A stretch of DNA of 64,000 nt from JBAXTE01 sp963556065 (GCA_963556065.3 CAUVYH020000001.1:1-64000), one strand, 5' to 3'; shown: positions 40,876 through 49,017, numbered from the stretch's first letter. Made by a program: numbers and translations. The notes: a model not told the origin generated them from the letters alone.

Positions 40876-42072
40876 TTAGATATAGGTTATTTTTACTTTT
40901 TTTAAATATTTTTCTTCCAGTAATTGGGCAATTCGTTTAACCACATTTCTCCTGATTTCGAGCTCTACCGGTAAACAGGGATCCTGATGCGCTTCGTTGA
41001 TGCGGGTTCCGATCACCAAATCAATCACATCGGATGTGGAAATCAGATTATAAAGCTGAATGGCGGGATTGCTTGAGTGTATAGATTTTAAACTCTTTTT
41101 ATCGAGCAATTCACTCAACGAGCCAAGGGTAAGAATCCCTTCGGTAACCAGATCCACACCAACCATCGTCCCCGACGGCGGCAATTCAAAATCGGGAGCA
41201 TCCATATTGATGATGATTTCCTGATTGAGTTCGCGTGCAATGATTGAAGAGGTGGTTCCGCCACAGATGACCTTTTTCCCATTATAAGTCCTAACGATTT
41301 CAGCGAGTTCCATATCGTTGGTTTTGTTATACGGGGGTCCCGAGCAGATAAGCAAACAACGTGGCCGGCGCATGTATATCACCGCACAGGTGGTGTCGTC
41401 TTTCGCCTTATTGTTATCATTTATAAGCGATTGATCAACTATCTGTTGAGCCAATTCGTGCGCGGAGATATGGGGCTTTTTTTGCAATATTTTTTCAACA
41501 AACTCAACAATTCCGGATTCTTCCCATCCGAAGGGGTACTCTTTTTGCCCGATTCCCGACTGGTTTACGCCGTCGCTATAAAAGATCAGCCGGTCGCCTT
41601 CCTGCATTTTAAAATTGGAGAGTCGGATCTTTTTTTGAATGTGATCGGTTTCGATATCGAGGCTCTTTTTCTCTATTTGAATCGGATTGCCCTTACGGAA
41701 ATAGACAAACGGAGGATTGTCATATTCCGCCATCTCGGTGTTTCCCTGTCTGTCGATATCTACAATGGTAAAGGTCGCATAGCTGATGTTCCGTTTGCTG
41801 TCCACCGGCAGTGTTTGCATGATCATGGTTGCCGAGCGCAGTACCGGCTCGAGCCGTTGGCGATAGTTGAGTGCCATGGAAGCCGTCATTGTGCTTAACA
41901 CACTGGCTTTGATTCCGCTGCCGAGACCATCCGAAAGCACCGAGACAAATCGGTTTTTGCCATCCACCATTTTGGTCAGAAAAGCATCTCCGCAAACCAG
42001 ATTCCCGTGTTTGTTGATTTGTGAAAATCCTATTTCCACAAAAGTGCTTTCTTTATTGATCGGGCTCATCAT
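40876..42072 (-). CDS. SpoIIE/PP2C-type phosphatase with C-terminal domain of unknown function
   Basis: 398 residues. Residues ~1-220 match SpoIIE-type PP2C phosphatases: VLSDGLGSGIKAS, IFYSDGVNQSG and AKDDTTCAVIYMRRP carry the metal-binding Asp positions. Residues ~235-398 (CGGTTSSIIARELN, GVDLVTEGILTLG) form a second domain I cannot place, known from phosphatases encoded beside sensory [FeFe]-hydrogenase homologues. The neighbouring PAS hydrogenase-like gene ends two bases away, so the pair probably forms a sensor-output unit. Probable role: dephosphorylate a Ser/Thr-phosphorylated regulator in response to redox or H2. Confidence 0.83.
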   Translation of the reverse strand: MMSPINKESTFVEIGFSQINKHGNLVCGDAFLTKMVDGKNRFVSVLSDGLGSGIKASVLSTMTASMALNYRQRLEPVLRSATMIMQTLPVDSKRNISYATFTIVDIDRQGNTEMAEYDNPPFVYFRKGNPIQIEKKSLDIETDHIQKKIRLSNFKMQEGDRLIFYSDGVNQSGIGQKEYPFGWEESGIVEFVEKILQKKPHISAHELAQQIVDQSLINDNNKAKDDTTCAVIYMRRPRCLLICSGPPYNKTNDMELAEIVRTYNGKKVICGGTTSSIIARELNQEIIINMDAPDFELPPSGTMVGVDLVTEGILTLGSLSELLDKKSLKSIHSSNPAIQLYNLISTSDVIDLVIGTRINEAHQDPCLPVELEIRRNVVKRIAQLLEEKYLKKVKITYI

Positions 42073-42073
42073 T

Positions 42074-43828
42074 TTAGTGAGAATTTAATTCATTGTCGAT
42101 ATTCAAGGGCTTTTTTTGATCGTGCGACTCCAAGATAGAATTCAGCATCGATTCGGTAAAGGAGGAGTTCTCTCCCAGCAGGTAAGCAATGCGCTGAACC
42201 GCTTCGAGATTTTGTTTGATCACCTCGTGAATACGGCCGGTCATGAGCTCATGCTGGACTTCCGGCTCCGACATATCCCGGACAATGGCACAGGCCAGTC
42301 GGTATTGCAAAATATTGACAATGGTAATGTGATAAAACTTTTCCCCTTCGCGCAAATCGTGTTCAATCAGCTCTGCCTCTCCCAAAAAGATGGCGTCGAA
42401 GAACTTTTCGAACGAAATGTAGGGCCGGATATCCGTTCCCTGAATCCCTTTTTCACTCTCAAAGATGGTATTAAACGGCTTCCCGGCGGCTTCGGCAAAT
42501 TTTTGGTTGCAATCCACCACGTGGAATCGTTCGTCCACCATCACCACCCCGTACGGCATTTTTTGCAACAACACCGAAGCCTTATCCTGAGCCACTTTCC
42601 TCATGTACGACACACACATGATCCGGTTTGCTTTCCCATCGAGTAATGCTTGCGCAAACTCCCGGCAATTATCGTAACCGCATCCGGCACAATTCAGTTC
42701 ATCCTTTTTGGAAAACTTTCCCAAGCCATGCATGATTTCAGTAATCTCATCTTCGGGATAAACACATTGAATCACCGGCAACAACGAATATTGCTCGGAA
42801 AGTTCCGCCCTCGTCATTTTTCGTTCAGCCGTTATCTCCGATGTTTTTTTGCTTTGCTGCGCATATTTTTCGATTTTCAGTTTATGAAGCAACGGGGTTT
42901 TGTTTGTTACCGCCGGACCGTTGATGCATCCACCATTACAAGCCAACAGTTCTAAAAATATTTTCTCGGAAACGTTGCTTTCGTCTAACTCTTCGATAAT
43001 TGATTTCACGCTTTTCATTCCGGAAAAACTGTATGATTTTACCTTTGCATCCCCCAGTTCTTGATTGATTCCGGTTACCATTCCGCCCTCAATTGGATAT
43101 AACAGCGGAGCTTCTTCCAATTCGCTTGCGGTTAAGCCGAAGTTGCGATCCGGTTCAAATGATTCAAAATCAATTCGACTCTCTTCGAACCATTCCAAGA
43201 GTTCGGTATAGGTCAAGGCCGCATCAATCGCTGATTTATGATAAATCATTTCCTGTTTTTTGGCCACGCAAGGTCCGATGAACGCGATAAAAGCATTTTC
43301 GCCATACTCCTTGCGAAGCAAACGGGCATGCGCTTCCACTGGCGAAACCACCGGTATGATGCTTGAAGCCAACTGCGGGTGATATTTGACAATTAGATTA
43401 ACCACGACCGGACAGCAACTGGAAATATGGATGTTTTTCGTGGAATTTCGGACGTAATCGGCTGAAAACCGGGTAACCAGTTCCGCCCCAACGGCCGTTT
43501 CCTCAACTACAGAGAACCCCAGATTATAAAGCGCTTTAAACATCGTTGCTTTTTGAACACTTCCAAATGAGCTCACCCAAGAAGGGGCAAGCGAGGCAAT
43601 CATTTTTTTGCCTTGTTTCAACGCTAATTTCACCGACGGCAAATCGGCTCTGTAATGTTTCGCCTTTGCCGGACAAGCCCCCAAGCATTTTCCACAATAA
43701 ATACACAAATCTTCAATTACGGAGGCGCTGTTATCCTCTATTTTGATGGCTTTTACCGGACATTCGCGAATACAACGGTAACAATCCACACAATTGTTTT
43801 TTTCGGTGTAAATTACGGAGCGATTCAT
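42074..43828 (-). CDS. Sensory-type [FeFe]-hydrogenase homologue with Fe-S and PAS domains (HydS-like)
   Basis: 584 residues. N-terminal ferredoxin domain: C13/C16/C19/C23 and C42/C45/C48/C52, two [4Fe-4S] sites. Hydrogenase core: L1 SSC138C139P, L2 GPC187VAKKQE, L3 ELLAC297NGGC301INGP, so the four H-cluster cysteines are kept. A further [4Fe-4S] domain (NCAGCGYDNCREFAQALL, ~378-395) and a PAS domain (~425-530; PYGVVMVDERFHVVDCNQKF) follow. This plan and the adjacent phosphatase fit the phosphatase-linked group C hydrogenases, thought to sense H2 or redox state rather than to produce H2. Sensory function is inferred from family and context. Confidence 0.85.
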   Translation of the reverse strand: MNRSVIYTEKNNCVDCYRCIRECPVKAIKIEDNSASVIEDLCIYCGKCLGACPAKAKHYRADLPSVKLALKQGKKMIASLAPSWVSSFGSVQKATMFKALYNLGFSVVEETAVGAELVTRFSADYVRNSTKNIHISSCCPVVVNLIVKYHPQLASSIIPVVSPVEAHARLLRKEYGENAFIAFIGPCVAKKQEMIYHKSAIDAALTYTELLEWFEESRIDFESFEPDRNFGLTASELEEAPLLYPIEGGMVTGINQELGDAKVKSYSFSGMKSVKSIIEELDESNVSEKIFLELLACNGGCINGPAVTNKTPLLHKLKIEKYAQQSKKTSEITAERKMTRAELSEQYSLLPVIQCVYPEDEITEIMHGLGKFSKKDELNCAGCGYDNCREFAQALLDGKANRIMCVSYMRKVAQDKASVLLQKMPYGVVMVDERFHVVDCNQKFAEAAGKPFNTIFESEKGIQGTDIRPYISFEKFFDAIFLGEAELIEHDLREGEKFYHITIVNILQYRLACAIVRDMSEPEVQHELMTGRIHEVIKQNLEAVQRIAYLLGENSSFTESMLNSILESHDQKKPLNIDNELNSH

Positions 43829-43831
43829 GGC

Positions 43832-44089
43832 TTAGGCTTTTAGGATTGAAAAATGAGAGTCCAGCAAGGATTCAATCATATCGGGATTCACGTGATAATA
43901 GGCCTTCCCGGCAATTGCAATGACGGGACCGTTAATACAGTCTCCAGCACACAGATGACCCCGAAAATCAATCTCTGCTTTCAGTTGGTGCTCCTCAATA
44001 TAGGCCTTCATGATTTCAAGCACCCGGTCGTTCCCTCTTGCGAAACAAGAGCTGCCCAAACATATTCGAATTTCAATTGTCGTTTTCAT
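43832..44089 (-). CDS. Thioredoxin-like [2Fe-2S] ferredoxin domain protein
   Basis: 85 residues from ATG 44089 (a longer frame is not supported). Cys pattern CLGSSC ... CAGDC (C-x4-C and C-x3-C) is the NuoE/HydA-partner type. Three bases separate it from the sensory hydrogenase gene, so it is probably its electron-transfer partner. First gene of the second operon, 40 bases after the sigma-54-type promoter. Confidence 0.85.
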   Translation of the reverse strand: MKTTIEIRICLGSSCFARGNDRVLEIMKAYIEEHQLKAEIDFRGHLCAGDCINGPVIAIAGKAYYHVNPDMIESLLDSHFSILKA

Positions 44090-44128
44090 CTTTTTATTGT
44101 TATTTGTTTCACAACTGATCAACCTTAA

Positions 44129-44144
44129 GCCAAAGAACATGCCA
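44129..44144 (-). promoter_or_regulatory. Sigma-54-type -24/-12 promoter of the sensor/AdhE/hydrogenase operon
   Basis: Minus strand reads TGGCATG-TTCT-TTGGC; the consensus is TGGCACG-N4-TTGCA. The -24 GG is kept; the -12 element is TTGG rather than TTGC. The promoter at 48847-48862 has the same TGGCATG-N4-TTGRC form. Predicted to need RpoN and the activator at 49018. Confidence 0.62.
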
Positions 44145-44259
44145 TATAGTATATATTATTGATTTACTGTTTGTTACATCCATTTTTAGGAAACATTAAA
44201 TCCATTAAGTGTCATATTTCAATACAGTTTTTAATCCGGTAATGTTCACAAATAGTACA

Positions 44260-44277
44260 GTGGTAGATATTAGGACA
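44260..44277 (-). promoter_or_regulatory. Candidate upstream activator site
   Basis: GTGGTAGATATTAGGACA (plus strand) matches 16 of 18 bases at 48916-48933. It lies about 116 bases upstream of the -24 box, a usual enhancer distance. The rest of the 44090-44397 gap shows no gene. Confidence 0.55.
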
Positions 44278-44397
44278 TTTTGACAGATAAACAAATCATA
44301 CCCGAAAGCAAAAAAGCCACCGGAATAAACCAATGGACTTTTAGGGATCAGAACTTAAACAACAATTCTTTTTGTGGGATAAACGAACGGAGAACAC

Positions 44398-44646
44398 TTA
44401 CCGGGAGAGGTGTTTGTCGAGCAACGGAACCACCTCTTCCGGCGATACTTTTTCGCAGCGAACGCCATTGATAACAATCACGGGGCCTTTCATGCAAAGG
44501 CAGGTACATAATATCCCCTTCACTTCCAAGGAGACTTCCAACGGGTTGGTCTCCGCATATTTCCGGATGATTTCCAGATTGTGATTGTTTCCTCTGGCAT
44601 AACATGAGCTTCCCATGCAAACCACCACGTTGTTTGATGCAGACAT
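44398..44646 (-). CDS. Thioredoxin-like [2Fe-2S] ferredoxin domain protein
   Basis: 82 residues from ATG 44646, which is next to the Rex-like gene stop (44648-44650). Pattern CMGSSC ... CTCLC (C-x4-C and C-x3-C), with an extra Cys in the second motif. Very like the 43832-44089 product (GSSC-ARGN). Last gene of the Fe-ADH/Nfn operon. Likely a redox partner protein; the electron partner is not shown. Confidence 0.83.
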   Translation of the reverse strand: MSASNNVVVCMGSSCYARGNNHNLEIIRKYAETNPLEVSLEVKGILCTCLCMKGPVIVINGVRCEKVSPEEVVPLLDKHLSR

Positions 44647-44647
44647 G

Positions 44648-45301
44648 TTACACGAGTTGATTTTTGATTTGTTCCATCGACTTGATGAGATCATTCGGGT
44701 TTAAAATCGGCGTATTGATCATTGTCAGACCCTCTGGGAAATTCATAATAGGCTTGGCCAGATTCCAAACCAGTTTCACCCCATGCTCCGACATCTGCAA
44801 AACCAGTTTTTTGGCAACATCAAGGTCAACGAAAGGAGCAATTATTGCCCGTTCAATGTGTAATCTCTCTGTTAAATCCGTGATTTTAGAAATCGGATTA
44901 ATAATAAAATCCGCTCCCATTTTTGGATTTTCGGAAGCACTATTGTCAAAAAAAGCGGAGATTGTCAAATCAATATTGGCCTCTATTTGGGCTTTATTCT
45001 GAATGTACCAGGCAATGTTCCCAATATATATAAACTCGTTCTCATGATTAAACCCCAATAGTTTTTCGATACTATCGATCATGAACTGCGTGTTTGTAAT
45101 CCCCAATACCGGATCAATGGCTGCGGTGTATAACAAATCGTCGAGAACCATCTGCTTTGTATAGCTCAGCTCCTCGGCAATCCGTTCGGCAGAGACATAA
45201 CTGCGATTTTGTAATATGGCAAATCTTAAAAAATTCAGATAAGCCCTCATTCTCCTCAAGGTTGGAAGAGGTATTGCTTCATGACTTTTTTTCGTTTTCA
45301 T
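44648..45301 (-). CDS. Rex-like winged-helix protein with altered nucleotide-binding motif
   Basis: 217 residues from ATG 45301, overlapping the NfnB-like gene end by 23 bases. N-terminus IPLPTLRRMRAYLNFLRFA and YVSAERIAEELSYTKQMVLD match the Rex winged-helix domain. The C-terminal half has a Rossmann layout and Rex-like order (LNPNDLIKSMEQI end), but the usual GxGxxG glycines of NADH-binding Rex are replaced by FIYIGNIAWYI. Rex senses NADH/NAD+ and represses fermentation genes. Here it may bind another ligand or none; this is inferred from the missing glycines. Confidence 0.7.
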   Translation of the reverse strand: MKTKKSHEAIPLPTLRRMRAYLNFLRFAILQNRSYVSAERIAEELSYTKQMVLDDLLYTAAIDPVLGITNTQFMIDSIEKLLGFNHENEFIYIGNIAWYIQNKAQIEANIDLTISAFFDNSASENPKMGADFIINPISKITDLTERLHIERAIIAPFVDLDVAKKLVLQMSEHGVKLVWNLAKPIMNFPEGLTMINTPILNPNDLIKSMEQIKNQLV

Positions 45302-46692
45302 CGGATTTAATATTAGGTTTCTTAATATACTGATCGATTGCATCCGCTGCTTTTTTACCCGCACCCATGGCCAGAATAACGGTTGCCGCACCGGTCACCA
45401 CATCCCCTCCTGCAAACACCCCGCGCCGGGAAGAGTTGCCGTCTTCATCGGCAACCAGGCATCCATGAGCATTGGTGATCATCCCTGGCGTCGTATTGCT
45501 GATCAAGGGGTTGGGTGTGGTACCGAGCGACATGATCACGGTATCCGCTTCAATTTCGAATTCGGAATCGGGCTTGATCACCGGTTTTCTTCGTCCAGAT
45601 TCATCGGGCGATCCCAGTTCCATCTGAATGCAGTGAATGGATTTCACCCAGCCTTGTTCCGTCCCCTCGATGGATGTAGGATTCGACAAGAATTGAAATT
45701 TAATCCCTTCCTCTTTGGCATGATGAACCTCTTCTTTGCGAGCCGGCAATTCCTCTTCGGAACGACGATACACCACACTGGTCTCCGCCCCCAGTCGTCG
45801 GGCTGTCCGAGCCGCATCCATGGCCACGTTTCCACCACCGACCACCACCACTCTCCGTCCGGTGAAAATCGGGGTGTCATAACCATGATCATACGCCCTT
45901 CATGAGATTGTTCCGGGTCAGGAACTCATTGGCGGAAACCACGCCGTTCAGGTTTTCCCCAGGAATGTTCATAAACTTGGGCAACCCTGCGCCACTGGCC
46001 ACATATACCGCTGAATACCCTTCTTCCTTTAATAGCTGGTCAATGGTGATTGTTTTACCAATAACCACATCTTTTTCGATGATCACCCCCAAATTTGTGA
46101 TGTTCTTGATTTCATGCTTTACCACCGTATCTTTCGGGAGTCTGAATTCCGGAATTCCATATTGCAAGACACCACCGGCTTTATGCAAGGCTTCGAAGAT
46201 CTTTACCGAATATCCTTTTTTGGCCAAATCGCCGGCACAGCTCAATCCCGAAGGCCCGCTTCCGATAACCGCGACTTTATAACCATTCGGCTGAATGGCT
46301 TCGGACAGATTCAACGGATGTTCTCGAGCCCAATCGCCAATAAACCGTTCCAGTTTTCCGATTGCGACCGGTTCCCCTTTTCGTCCCAGAATGCAGTCTC
46401 CCTCACATTGGATTTCTTGCGGACATACTCTGCCACAAATAGCAGGCAAGGCGGAGTCACGGGCAATTACCCGGGCCGCCTGTTCAAAGTTTCCGGTTTT
46501 TATGTGCGCGATAAATTCGGGAATATTAATGGAGACGGGGCATTTGGAAACACACAGCGGCTTTTTGCAGTTCAGGCAACGCGAGGCTTCAGCAATCGCT
46601 TCCTCTTGGTTGTATCCCAAGCTCACCTCGTCAAAGTTCTTCACCCTTATTTCGGGGGACTGTTCCCGGCAGGGAATCCTGTTTTTATTCAT
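45279..46692 (-). CDS. NfnB/GltD-like FAD-dependent oxidoreductase subunit, broken by one inserted base
   Basis: 470 residues once repaired. N-terminal Fe-S part (CLNCKKPLCVSKCP, CGRVCPQEIQCEGDC), FAD motif VAVIGSGPSGLSCAGDL, and NADP motif VVVGGGNVAMDAARTARRLG. The frame shifts at CCC 45896-45898 (GGG in the gene). With two G the text reads LMKAYDHGYDTPI, the expected junction of family members. NfnB is the large subunit of the NADH-dependent ferredoxin:NADP+ oxidoreductase that bifurcates electrons. The NfnA-like gene overlaps its start by eight bases. GltD-like glutamate synthase is less likely given this neighbour. Confidence 0.83.
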
Positions 46693-47575
46693 GACTAACT
46701 CCTCCTATATGGCAAATATGACCTTCCATCAGCTCTGCAAATTCAATCGCTTTTCGCCCTTCAATGGTTTTGTACATATTCTGACGCCGCATGGCTTCCT
46801 CGTAATTGATCAAATGGGCATCGAACTCCGGCCCATCAATACAGGTGAATTTGGTTTGTCCGCCAACCGTCACCCGGCAGGCTCCGCACATTCCCGTGCC
46901 GTCCACCATCAACGAATTCAAACTGGCGATGGTCGGAATATTGAACTTTTGGGTCATCATGGCCACATATTTCATCATAATCATCGGTCCAATGGTGATC
47001 ACCCGAGAGTAGTTGATTTCAAGGCGAAGCAAACGTTCCAGAATGTGGGTCACCAGCCCTTTTTCACCATACGAACCGTCATCGGTACAGACAAAGACTC
47101 GATTCGCATGTTGGCTTAACTCCTTCAGCAGCACAAGATTCTGAGCCGATTTTGCGCCGATAATCAAATCCGCTTTAACCCCTTTTTCAAGATGCAGCCA
47201 CTTGAGCTGCGGCAATATTGGAGCCACGCCAACCCCGCCGGCGACAAAAAGCAACTTCTCCTGTTTGAACCGATCATCGCTCCAGTGAATAAAATCAGAG
47301 GGGCATCCGAGGGGACCGGTAAAGTCCATGAAATAGTCACCAACTTCGAATTGCGCCATTTTTTGGGAAGACATGCCCACCACCTGAAAGACAATGGTCA
47401 CAGATCCGGTTTCTTTATCGTAATCCACAATGGTTAGAGGGATCCGCTCCCCTTTCTCGTCGGGGATCACGATGATAAATTCTCCAGGATTGGCGCTTCG
47501 GGCGATTCTTGGCGCCTCAATTTCCATCAGGAAGATGTCTGGAGATAATACCTCTTTTTTCAATATTTTGAACAT
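46685..47575 (-). CDS. NfnA-like FAD/NAD-binding oxidoreductase subunit
   Basis: 296 residues from ATG 47575, chosen because MFKILKKEVLSPDIF is the family start. FAD-binding segment RIPLTIVDYD, NAD site VAGGVGVAPILPQL, and a C-terminal [2Fe-2S] motif (GTGMCGACRVT, TKFTCIDGPEFDAH) typical of NfnA and of dihydroorotate dehydrogenase electron-transfer subunits. With the next gene it should form NfnAB, moving electrons among NADH, NADPH and ferredoxin in the cytoplasm. In the operon, Fe-ADH precedes it. Confidence 0.88.
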   Translation of the reverse strand: MFKILKKEVLSPDIFLMEIEAPRIARSANPGEFIIVIPDEKGERIPLTIVDYDKETGSVTIVFQVVGMSSQKMAQFEVGDYFMDFTGPLGCPSDFIHWSDDRFKQEKLLFVAGGVGVAPILPQLKWLHLEKGVKADLIIGAKSAQNLVLLKELSQHANRVFVCTDDGSYGEKGLVTHILERLLRLEINYSRVITIGPMIMMKYVAMMTQKFNIPTIASLNSLMVDGTGMCGACRVTVGGQTKFTCIDGPEFDAHLINYEEAMRRQNMYKTIEGRKAIEFAELMEGHICHIGGVSHE

Positions 47576-47600
47576 CGCTGTACTTTTTAAAAAAAAGCAC

Positions 47601-47625
47601 CGGATTCCAAGGAGCATGGAACCCG
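47601..47625 (-). other. Hairpin with T tract between the Fe-ADH and NfnA-like genes
   Basis: CGGATTCCA and TGGAACCCG pair (one G-U type mismatch) around a 7-base loop. On the minus strand GTGC and eight T follow. It may weaken read-through (attenuator) after the Fe-ADH gene, 18 bases past its stop. It shares the CGGGTTCCA core with 37862-37897. Confidence 0.55.
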
Positions 47626-47642
47626 ACACTTTCGGGGATTAA

Positions 47643-48809
47643 TTAGAAGTCAACTTTTGTACCGTAATAAATACTGGTCAGGACTTGTTTCATCTCTTCA
47701 ACCGAAGTCGGCCTTGGATTTGAGCCGGTACAAGCATCAGCCACGGCATTTTCTGCAATATAATTCAGGTTTTCCTTAAAATCACTTTCGGTAATGCCAT
47801 ACTCTTTCAAGGATAGAGGAATATCCAACTGCAAGTTCAATTTCTTGATGCTGGCTACCAACGCCTTGGTAAGTTCCATATCGGTTTCACCTTTCAAATT
47901 GAGCATGCGGGCGATTTTCGCAAACCGGTCGGCACATACTTTTGAATTGAACTCGATGACATACGGCAGATAAATGGCATTGGCACATCCGTGAGGAATG
48001 TGGAAGATCGCCCCGGTTTTGTGAGCCAAGCTGTGAACAATTCCCAGCAACGCGTTGGAAAAAGCCATACCTGCCAAACATTGGGCAATATGCATCTGGG
48101 CACGGGCCTGGTTATCACCGGCATACGATTTTATGAGATTATCATAAATCATGTCGATGGCATGCATGGCCAAAGGATCGGAAAAATCGGAATGCAAGCC
48201 GGCCACATACGCTTCAATGGCATGGGTAAGCGCATCCATCCCGGTATGGGCGGTCAGCTGTTGGGGCATCGTTTCCGCCAGTTTGGGATCTACAATGGCG
48301 ATATCCGGCGTGATGTTGAAATCGGCCAACGGATATTTTATTCTGAGCTTATAATCGGTGATCACCGAAAAGGCTGTGACTTCCGTAGCCGTGCCACTCG
48401 TGGACGGAATCGCCACAAAACGGGCTTTCTGCCTCAATTCGGGTAAGTTGAACGGGATAACGGCTTCCTGGAAGGTGAACTCCGGATATTCGTAAAAAAT
48501 CCACATGGCCTTGGCGGCATCAATTGGAGAGCCTCCGCCCATGGAGACGATCCAATCGGGCTGGAACTTACGCATCGCTTCCGCTCCGCGCATCACGGTT
48601 TCTACGGATGGATCGGGTTCCACTCCTTCAAAAAGTTCAACTTCCATTCCGGCTTCCTTCAAATAATTTACGGCCTGGTCTAAAAATCCGAAACGTTTCA
48701 TCGATCCGCCCCCGACAACGAGGATTGCTTTTTTTCCTTTTAGGTTTTTCAATTCTGCGAGACTTCCTTCTCCGAAGTAAATGTCTCTGGGTAATGTAAA
48801 TCTTGACAT
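47643..48809 (-). CDS. Iron-containing alcohol dehydrogenase
   Basis: 388 residues from ATG 48809 (MSRFTLPRDIYFGEGSL). Typical Fe-ADH: GGGSPIDAAKAMW, TSGTATEVTAFSVI, HTGMDALTHAIEAY and metal ligands in GIVHSLAHKTGAIFHIPHG. It probably reduces aldehydes with NAD(P)H in the cytoplasm; butanol, ethanol and lactaldehyde-type substrates are all possible. It resembles the C-terminal half of AdhE, encoded in the partner operon. It is the first gene after the sigma-54-type promoter at 48847-48862. Confidence 0.92.
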   Translation of the reverse strand: MSRFTLPRDIYFGEGSLAELKNLKGKKAILVVGGGSMKRFGFLDQAVNYLKEAGMEVELFEGVEPDPSVETVMRGAEAMRKFQPDWIVSMGGGSPIDAAKAMWIFYEYPEFTFQEAVIPFNLPELRQKARFVAIPSTSGTATEVTAFSVITDYKLRIKYPLADFNITPDIAIVDPKLAETMPQQLTAHTGMDALTHAIEAYVAGLHSDFSDPLAMHAIDMIYDNLIKSYAGDNQARAQMHIAQCLAGMAFSNALLGIVHSLAHKTGAIFHIPHGCANAIYLPYVIEFNSKVCADRFAKIARMLNLKGETDMELTKALVASIKKLNLQLDIPLSLKEYGITESDFKENLNYIAENAVADACTGSNPRPTSVEEMKQVLTSIYYGTKVDF

Positions 48810-48846
48810 ATTCTTTTTTTTAATTTGTTGTTTGGGAATCCATAAA

Positions 48847-48862
48847 GTCAATCGCCATGCCA
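48847..48862 (-). promoter_or_regulatory. Sigma-54-type -24/-12 promoter of the Fe-ADH/Nfn operon
   Basis: Minus strand TGGCATG-GCGA-TTGAC, the same TGGCATG-N4-TTGRC form as at 44129-44144. It lies 37 bases upstream of the Fe-ADH ATG. Confidence 0.62.
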
Positions 48863-48868
48863 CAGATT

Positions 48869-48891
48869 GTATCACACTGTATTTGTGATAC
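48869..48891. promoter_or_regulatory. Perfect 8-bp inverted repeat next to the -24 box
   Basis: GTATCACA, a 7-base spacer, then TGTGATAC. It lies only about six bases upstream of the -24 box, which is too near for a usual enhancer. It fits an operator for a repressor or a second regulator. Confidence 0.55.
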
Positions 48892-48915
48892 TTACAAAGA
48901 TTAGCAAATTTACAT

Positions 48916-48933
48916 GTGTTATATATTAGGACA
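48916..48933 (-). promoter_or_regulatory. Candidate upstream activator site
   Basis: GTGTTATATATTAGGACA (plus strand) is the partner of 44260-44277. It lies about 54 bases above the -24 box. GTGT and ACAC at its ends, read on the minus strand, make a weak dyad. Confidence 0.55.
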
Positions 48934-48937
48934 CAAA

Positions 48938-48979
48938 ACAAAAAGAACACTGTCCCGGAATAAGACAGTGTTCTTTTTT
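48938..48979. terminator. Intrinsic terminator after the sigma-54 activator gene
   Basis: AAAAAGAACACTGTC and GACAGTGTTCTTTTTT form a perfect 15-bp stem. It isolates the activator gene from the Fe-ADH operon. Confidence 0.88.
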
Positions 48980-49017
48980 ATGACAACATAAAGATGGATG
49001 TAGGAATTCCGAATCGG

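Noticed and set aside
44280..44471. 63-codon plus-strand frame before the [2Fe-2S] gene
   Set aside because: Antisense to a clear gene and composition unlike protein; the gap is better explained as regulatory.
48869..48891. Inverted repeat as a classical Rex or Crp site
   Set aside because: The half-sites are in the opposite order (TCACA then TGTGA), so it does not match TTGTGA-N-TCACAA.
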